Made by a program: the position numbers and the translations under genes. From positions 1 through 10,347 of the forward strand of contig CAIXUF010000312.1 of the NCBI GenBank assembly GCA_903922535.1: 10,347 nucleotides of DNA, in the 5' to 3' direction. Origin of the DNA: Candidatus Hydrogenedentota bacterium (lineage in GTDB: Bacteria > Hydrogenedentota > Hydrogenedentia > Hydrogenedentiales > CAITNO01). This document shows positions 9,501 to 10,347 of the stretch, one piece after another (within the stretch, counting starts at the first letter, position 1; each line of letters opens with the position of its first letter). Under the pieces are notes generated by a model. The model was given only the letters and a program-made list of their open reading frames with translations. It was not told the origin of the DNA and did no database searches.

Positions 9501-10347
9501 TTACGGTAAAGCCGTCCAACACGGCTTCACTGGAGCCAACCACGCAGCGGTGTGCGTTTTCACCGTCGATGACGGTGCCGTTCGCCAGCCAGCCGCGCTG
9601 ATCGCCCGTGGTCTCCGTGCCAGTAAACCCGCCATAGAGAAGCACGCCGGGCCGCATCGTCACCACCGGGTCACTCACGGAAGTGTACGCACCTGCGGCG
9701 ACCCACACATCACCACCGCCGCCGTTGGCGGCGGCATCCACCGCCGATTGGATGTCCCGGAACGCCGTGGACCATGCGGTGCCGTCCCAAGGTCCGGCGG
9801 TGTTCTGTACATCAACGCGGTACGCCGCGGCTTCGGCAAACTCCGCTGTGATGGAAACGTTCATCGTTGGGTTCGCGTCCTGACGAACCGCAGTGGTCGC
9901 GCCGTCGCTCCACTGGACAAAGCGCCAGCCAATGTCCGCCACAGCGGCCACCGTCGTGCCGCTCATGCCTTCGTCCAACGTCTGAGTCAACGCGCCAAGG
10001 ACTGTTCCGTGCTCCCCAGCGGCATAGGTCAGCGAGTAAACTACTGTGAACTGCGCCGTTACTGTAATGTCCTCCATCACATTCGCATCCGTGCGCGGGT
10101 TCTGCGTGGATCCGTCGCTCCACTGAATGAAACGGCAGCCGGAATCGGGCACGGCTTCCACCGCCGTGCCACTGCCCTCGTACACCACCGTCTGCAATGT
10201 TGTACCGTCGAGAGACCCGTGTTCCCCAGCCGTGTAGGTCAAGGTGTACGTTTCGGCCAGGAAGTTCGCCGTCACAGACTTGTTGCCGTCCATGGCAATA
10301 CTTGCACGCGAAGACGCGCTGAAAATGTCACCGATCCAACCGGCAAA
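1..10347 (-). CDS. Giant multidomain extracellular repeat protein (InlB, beta-helix, MBG/YDG, CARDB, PASTA-like), partial at both ends
   Basis: The minus strand is open from edge to edge: 3,449 codons with no stop. Recognisable domains stay in one register throughout, so there is no frameshift. Neither start nor stop codon is in the window, so signal peptide, anchor and total length are unknown. The domains are all beta-rich modules typical of secreted or surface proteins: InlB repeats, right-handed beta-helices, MBG and YDG units, CARDB, NEW3-like, Ig-like, PEGA-like and PASTA-like domains. I see no catalytic motif, no obvious transmembrane segment and no sorting signal. The likely place is the cell surface or outside the cell, and an adhesin-like or structural role is inferred from families only. 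Codon choice is GC-rich. The reverse-complement register is open for 1,611 codons between 745 and 5577, which means the gene uses no TTA, CTA or TCA codons there. The gene is certain; its specific function is unknown. Confidence 0.96.
544..780 (-). other. DUF5011/HYR-like Ig domain 2
   Basis: Residues 3190-3268. It opens DETAPVIILNGPSTQAVECG, continues YAELGAAVTDNCPDGPV and closes VPGTYVVTYNAADANGN. The 'D-x-x-A-P-(V/I)-I-x-L-x-G ... C-G ... Y-x-(E/D)-x-G-A-x-(V/A)-x-D-N-C' form, with Cys in the second strand and the D-N-C turn, is the two-cysteine version of the domain. The two cysteines could form a disulfide. It leads straight into the second beta-helix, with no InlB array between them, unlike the first helix. 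Confidence 0.88.
781..960 (-). other. PASTA-like domain
   Basis: Residues 3130-3189. It reads VTGLNHQDAVSAILAAGL, AVGTVTEACGA and then GTVLAQDPPASTVLEDGS, ending VNLVIA. This order (V-x-G-(L/M) helix start, A-x-x-x-L-x-x-A-G-L-x-x-G, then G-x-V-x-x-Q-x-P-x-x-(S/G) and G-x-x-V-x-L-x-(V/I)) matches PASTA. PASTA domains are best known from penicillin-binding proteins and Ser/Thr kinases, where they bind cell wall fragments, but single copies also occur in mosaic surface proteins. Binding cannot be judged from sequence here. Confidence 0.82.
973..1206 (-). other. PEGA-like small beta domain
   Basis: Residues 3048-3125. It has GTVQAVIAPNAAIARGAAW, then WQLDNGPWWPG, the turn PLGGHTVTCQDIAGWVTPPP and a final VNGVY. 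The motif 'G-x-(V/L)-x-(V/A)-x-I-x-P ... W-x-(L/V)-D-x-G-x-W ... G-x-H-x-V ... G-W-x-x-P' is common to PEGA-type modules in environmental bacterial surface proteins. It connects the DUF5011-like domain to a PASTA-like domain. Confidence 0.65.
1213..1449 (-). other. DUF5011-like Ig domain 1
   Basis: Residues 2967-3045. It opens RPVITLNGDGTVYVQVGG, then YIEEGATASDSVDGDLS, and closes NTVGSYLVEYNVENSRG. The pattern 'I-x-L-x-G ... V-x-x-G-x-x-(Y/F)-x-(E/D)-x-G-A-x-A-x-D ... D-G-D-(L/I) ... V-G-(S/T)-Y-x-(V/L)-x-Y-x-V' is the clear hallmark of the DUF5011 Ig-like domain of bacterial surface proteins. Confidence 0.88.
1450..2718 (-). other. Unidentified region B (about 423 residues, probably several beta domains)
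   Basis: Residues 2544-2966. I cannot assign a named family with confidence. Three parts can be told apart. Part 1 (2293-2718) starts after the linker with a close Cys pair (CGEDLDPLTGVC) and has a beta-rich core ending FPVAIDVYPD. Part 2 (1858-2292) has a distinctive block: LELDYFLEERVYSDDPFT, VPFALGLLVKNDGAGTANAL, LLIGFQI, DFGSLAPG, STLQGKFISFEATYEHV. Part 3 (1450-1857) starts with the acidic run SADGRPDFLADDMPDTDKMP, then YASDG, VPAEPGWFYARFEDP and VTYMLEFG. Part 2 has an N-x-G-x-G-x-A turn like NEW3 or CARDB folds and may be an Ig-like family. Part 3 has spaced Asp residues that could bind calcium; this is a guess. Confidence 0.5.
2719..2802 (-). other. Gly-rich and Pro-rich linker
   Basis: Residues 2516-2543. 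The stretch reads SVGGGGGGWIVGGGG and then NNPPDPVPQPVY. It has runs of six and four glycines around Trp-Ile-Val and then a Pro-rich tail. It is the only low-complexity glycine hinge in the window and divides the two unidentified regions. It is probably a flexible break in an otherwise rigid rod. Confidence 0.8.
2803..3249 (-). other. Unidentified beta-rich region A (about 149 residues)
   Basis: Residues 2367-2515. I do not recognise a named family. The N-terminal half has WSVVPTQIVDEYVVHLVAEF and TNVPAPVVTVTPPLIELDG, followed by the strand LEVENHGLVAAQ. The C-terminal half contains MSRRVIPVNIYRSP, a Cys (EACDVSS) and VYSYVVGERVYVTVPVNL. Alternating hydrophobic and polar residues, an N-x-G turn and Pro-rich breaks suggest one or two Ig-like beta-sandwiches. 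It ends in the Gly-rich linker and a neighbouring unknown region. Confidence 0.5.
3250..3531 (-). other. Carboxypeptidase-regulatory / prealbumin-like domain
   Basis: Residues 2273-2366. It opens GSLRVTAKDEASYYG and has LAGVTVRLLDAVSRQPLG, then TDQDGVALFENVPEGYCHV and VEAVATQHRS. The run 'L-x-x-V-x-V-x-L ... T-D-x-x-G-x-x-x-F-x-x-V-P-x-G-x-(Y/C)-x-V' is the standard motif of transthyretin-like carboxypeptidase-regulatory folds, which stiffen or decorate extracellular proteins. The regions next to it on the C-terminal side are not recognised. Confidence 0.8.
3532..3876 (-). other. NEW3-like beta-sandwich domain 2
   Basis: Residues 2158-2272. It reads PEPVLVVTPARLQGG, YSFDIGNTGSRDAEN, then a core with WMSLITPLSIPVIAPGE and a closing LGTYTGGLAVSC. 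The layout repeats that of the preceding unit: N-x-G turn, 'I-x-P-G-x-x-x-x-(V/I)' step and final 'G-x-Y-x-G' strand. It leads into a carboxypeptidase-regulatory-like module without a linker. Confidence 0.6.
3877..4188 (-). other. NEW3-like (COG1470-type) beta-sandwich domain 1
   Basis: Residues 2054-2157. The segment has VDPKSASVQILPN, LVFTITNPGDQATNG, then IPSGVSATAEL, the step LGSTTLRMAL and a closing YETLLQIATT. A conserved N-x-G turn, a middle strand with Gly-x-x-x-T-x-x-(L/V) and a final 'S-Y-x-x-x-(L/V)' strand describe the NEW3 or alpha-galactosidase-associated type of fold. A related unit follows at once. Confidence 0.6.
4189..4458 (-). other. Ig-like / carboxypeptidase-regulatory-like domain
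   Basis: Residues 1964-2053. It opens TPVDNAPAGTSIPLIGEAH and has GTPVANANVEVNV, followed by TDATGAFYATFNPLP and YSLSAG. The run 'G-x-P-V-A-x-A-x-V-x-V ... T-D-A-x-G-x-F' is the usual signature of bacterial Ig-like or carboxypeptidase-regulatory-like beta-sandwich modules. Family assignment beyond the fold class is uncertain. Confidence 0.65.
4459..4836 (-). other. CARDB-like domain 3
   Basis: Residues 1838-1963. It opens RPNLVVEQVGTPADGLVG, continues FNVTWRVGNAGSVPVQG and WTDRISIVD, and closes YRIVVFTDCADAVNEG. A short Gly-Glu-rich loop (EGGEGDN) sits in the final turn where the family normally has E-x-D/N-N. This is the last CARDB copy before the Ig-like and NEW3-like region. Confidence 0.87.
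4837..5205 (-). other. CARDB-like domain 2
   Basis: Residues 1715-1837. It opens RPDLAVTGVTVPATVAGDS, has the strand VKFSVANLGRA and closes with YRVCVVADVADVVREEGA followed by PENNTAF. The (R/P)-D/N-L start and the closing acidic-Asn-Asn turn fit CARDB well. It also contains WMDGVYL, a common CARDB mid-domain strand. It sits between two further CARDB-like domains, so it is part of a three-unit stalk. Confidence 0.88.
5206..5547 (-). other. CARDB-like domain 1
   Basis: Residues 1601-1714. The segment starts GPNFVISDVVGPDHAALGD, continues VTVTYTVANTGMSG and ends FTVTVDNRNNIAEGDETDN. This opening (polar residue, hydrophobic strand, then V-x-N-x-G) and the closing (V/I)-x-E-x-x-E-x-x-N are typical of CARDB, the cell-adhesion-related domain of bacteria, an Ig-like fold of about 110 residues. 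It follows the last MBG domain with no linker. Confidence 0.85.
5548..8046 (-). repeat. Block of ten MBG and YDG domains
   Basis: Residues 768-1600. Four MBG (YGX-type) units of 76-79 residues and six YDG units of 86-89 residues alternate. In order they are MBG 7810-8046; YDG 7543-7809, 7285-7542, 7024-7284, 6760-7023 and 6499-6759; MBG 6271-6498 and 6040-6270; YDG 5776-6039; MBG 5548-5775. MBG units open with (I/V)T(V/I)(T/S)AD followed by KVYG, KTVG or KMLG, and close with a TLxAxxxY then LTI step. YDG units carry K(V/E)YDG and close with NY(T/V/A)L-x-QP-x-GL-x-A-(D/N)-I(T/S). These are small Ig-like beta modules that occur as long tandem arrays in bacterial surface proteins. The last MBG runs straight into the CARDB domains. 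Confidence 0.93.
8053..8700 (-). repeat. InlB / Listeria-Bacteroides repeat array 2 (three units)
   Basis: Residues 550-765. The first unit (8488-8700) has TLTMQVSPAGQGG, then FAGWSGDISGASPR, ending SVTANF. The second (8275-8487) has TLTYMAGRHGAVNGD, then FEQWSDGSTENPRT, ending SVTANF. The third (8053-8271) is a classical Flg_new repeat: YTVTLDPSGGSVSP, YGLSYGTLP, FEGWWTG and a closing TLYAKW. The first two units are close copies of the first two units of the array at 9838-10347; the third is a different subtype. The array links the beta-helix upstream to the MBG/YDG block downstream and probably acts as a stalk or spacer. Confidence 0.88.
8719..9822 (-). other. Right-handed parallel beta-helix domain 1 with PMP-like repeats and choice-of-anchor Q-like C-terminal segment
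   Basis: Residues 176-543. The head reads YRVDVQNTAGPWDGTAW, then FRDIQSAVDAA, a Gly-rich turn, LYGGFTGTET, TVIDG and LDGFTVMRG. This is the usual opening of secreted bacterial beta-helix proteins, with rungs for an extended parallel helix. Six coil repeats follow, each with a GG(G/A)M-x-N step and an Asn-Cys-(T/V)-(F/L) step. The domain ends with ADPLF, GSPCIDTG and DMGAYEG, which matches the choice-of-anchor Q type ending seen in such proteins. Such folds form rigid rods that often bind carbohydrate or surfaces, but some are lyases. I see no lyase active-site signature, so I infer a structural or binding role. The domain is complete and lies between two InlB arrays. Confidence 0.88.
8995..9441 (-). 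repeat. Six tandem PMP-like coil repeats inside beta-helix 1
   Basis: Six repeat cores read Asn-Cys-(Thr/Val)-(Phe/Leu), usually followed by x-Gly-Asn and then GG(G/A)M-x-N. Their Cys codons lie at 9433, 9352, 9268, 9184, 9100 and 8995, giving periods of 27, 28, 28, 28 and 35 residues. The 28-residue units are closely similar at the DNA level as well, for example around 9088-9140 and 9171-9224. The pattern resembles Chlamydia-type polymorphic outer membrane protein repeats (GGAI and FxxN motifs), with Met in place of Ile. The last unit is longer and diverges at the end of the helix. Confidence 0.85.
9838..10347 (-). repeat. InlB B-repeat-like array 1 (two and a part units)
   Basis: Residues 1-170. 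Three units of about 70 residues are visible: the end of a first unit at 10261-10347 (begins FAGWIGDI, ends SVTANF), a second at 10048-10260 (TLTYTAGEHGS, then FIQWSDGSTQNPRT, ending VTAQF) and a third at 9838-10047 (SLTYAAGEHGT, then FVQWSDGATT, ending ITAEF). The pattern of aromatic-x-x-Trp-Ser-Asp/Gly followed by (V/I)TAxF is that of the divergent InlB B-repeat family (Flg_new_2), small beta-grasp-like modules found as stalks in bacterial surface proteins. The first unit runs out of the window, so more units may precede it. A beta-helix domain follows directly. Confidence 0.87.

Noticed and set aside
8719..9822. Beta-helix as a possible pectate lyase or other polysaccharide lyase
   Set aside because: The rungs match PMP-like and anchor-Q structural helices, and I see no cluster of Asp/Arg/Lys catalytic residues typical of lyases.

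Overview
The whole 10,347-base window lies inside one giant gene on the minus strand. Read from 10347 down to 1, with codons occupying positions 3k+1 to 3k+3, the frame stays open for 3,449 codons with no stop. Both ends of the gene lie outside the window. I see no intergenic gap, RNA gene, promoter, terminator, CRISPR array or insertion sequence. Residue numbers below count from the first codon in the window (10347-10345), not from the true N-terminus.

The product is a very large mosaic extracellular protein made of beta-rich repeat modules. In protein order (high to low coordinate) it has: an InlB-type repeat array, cut at the window edge (9838-10347); a complete right-handed beta-helix with Chlamydia PMP-like repeats and a choice-of-anchor Q-like end (8719-9822); a second InlB/Listeria-Bacteroides repeat array (8053-8700); ten alternating MBG/YDG domains (5548-8046); three CARDB-like domains (4459-5547); an Ig-like domain (4189-4458); two NEW3-like domains (3532-4188); a carboxypeptidase-regulatory-like fold (3250-3531); two long regions I cannot name, joined by a Gly-rich linker (1450-3249); a DUF5011-like Ig domain (1213-1449); a PEGA-like domain (973-1206); a PASTA-like domain (781-960); a second DUF5011/HYR-like domain (544-780); and a second beta-helix, closely related to the first and cut by the window edge (1-531).

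No enzymatic motif is visible. The content suggests a surface-attached or secreted adhesin-like or structural protein, but that role is inferred from domain families only. The DNA is GC-rich. Giant secreted proteins combining beta-helix/anchor-Q, MBG/YDG, InlB and CARDB modules are typical of environmental bacteria such as the Planctomycetes-Verrucomicrobia-Lentisphaerae-Kiritimatiellae group or Hydrogenedentes. The taxonomic guess is weak.

The most interesting structure is internal duplication at several scales: a Ma-C-Mb super-repeat in the MBG/YDG block with an ABAB insertion in one copy, a duplicated InlB pair about 1.77 kb apart, and two beta-helix heads exactly 9,291 bases apart. The long open frames on the plus strand, including one of 1,548 codons, are antisense shadows of this gene.
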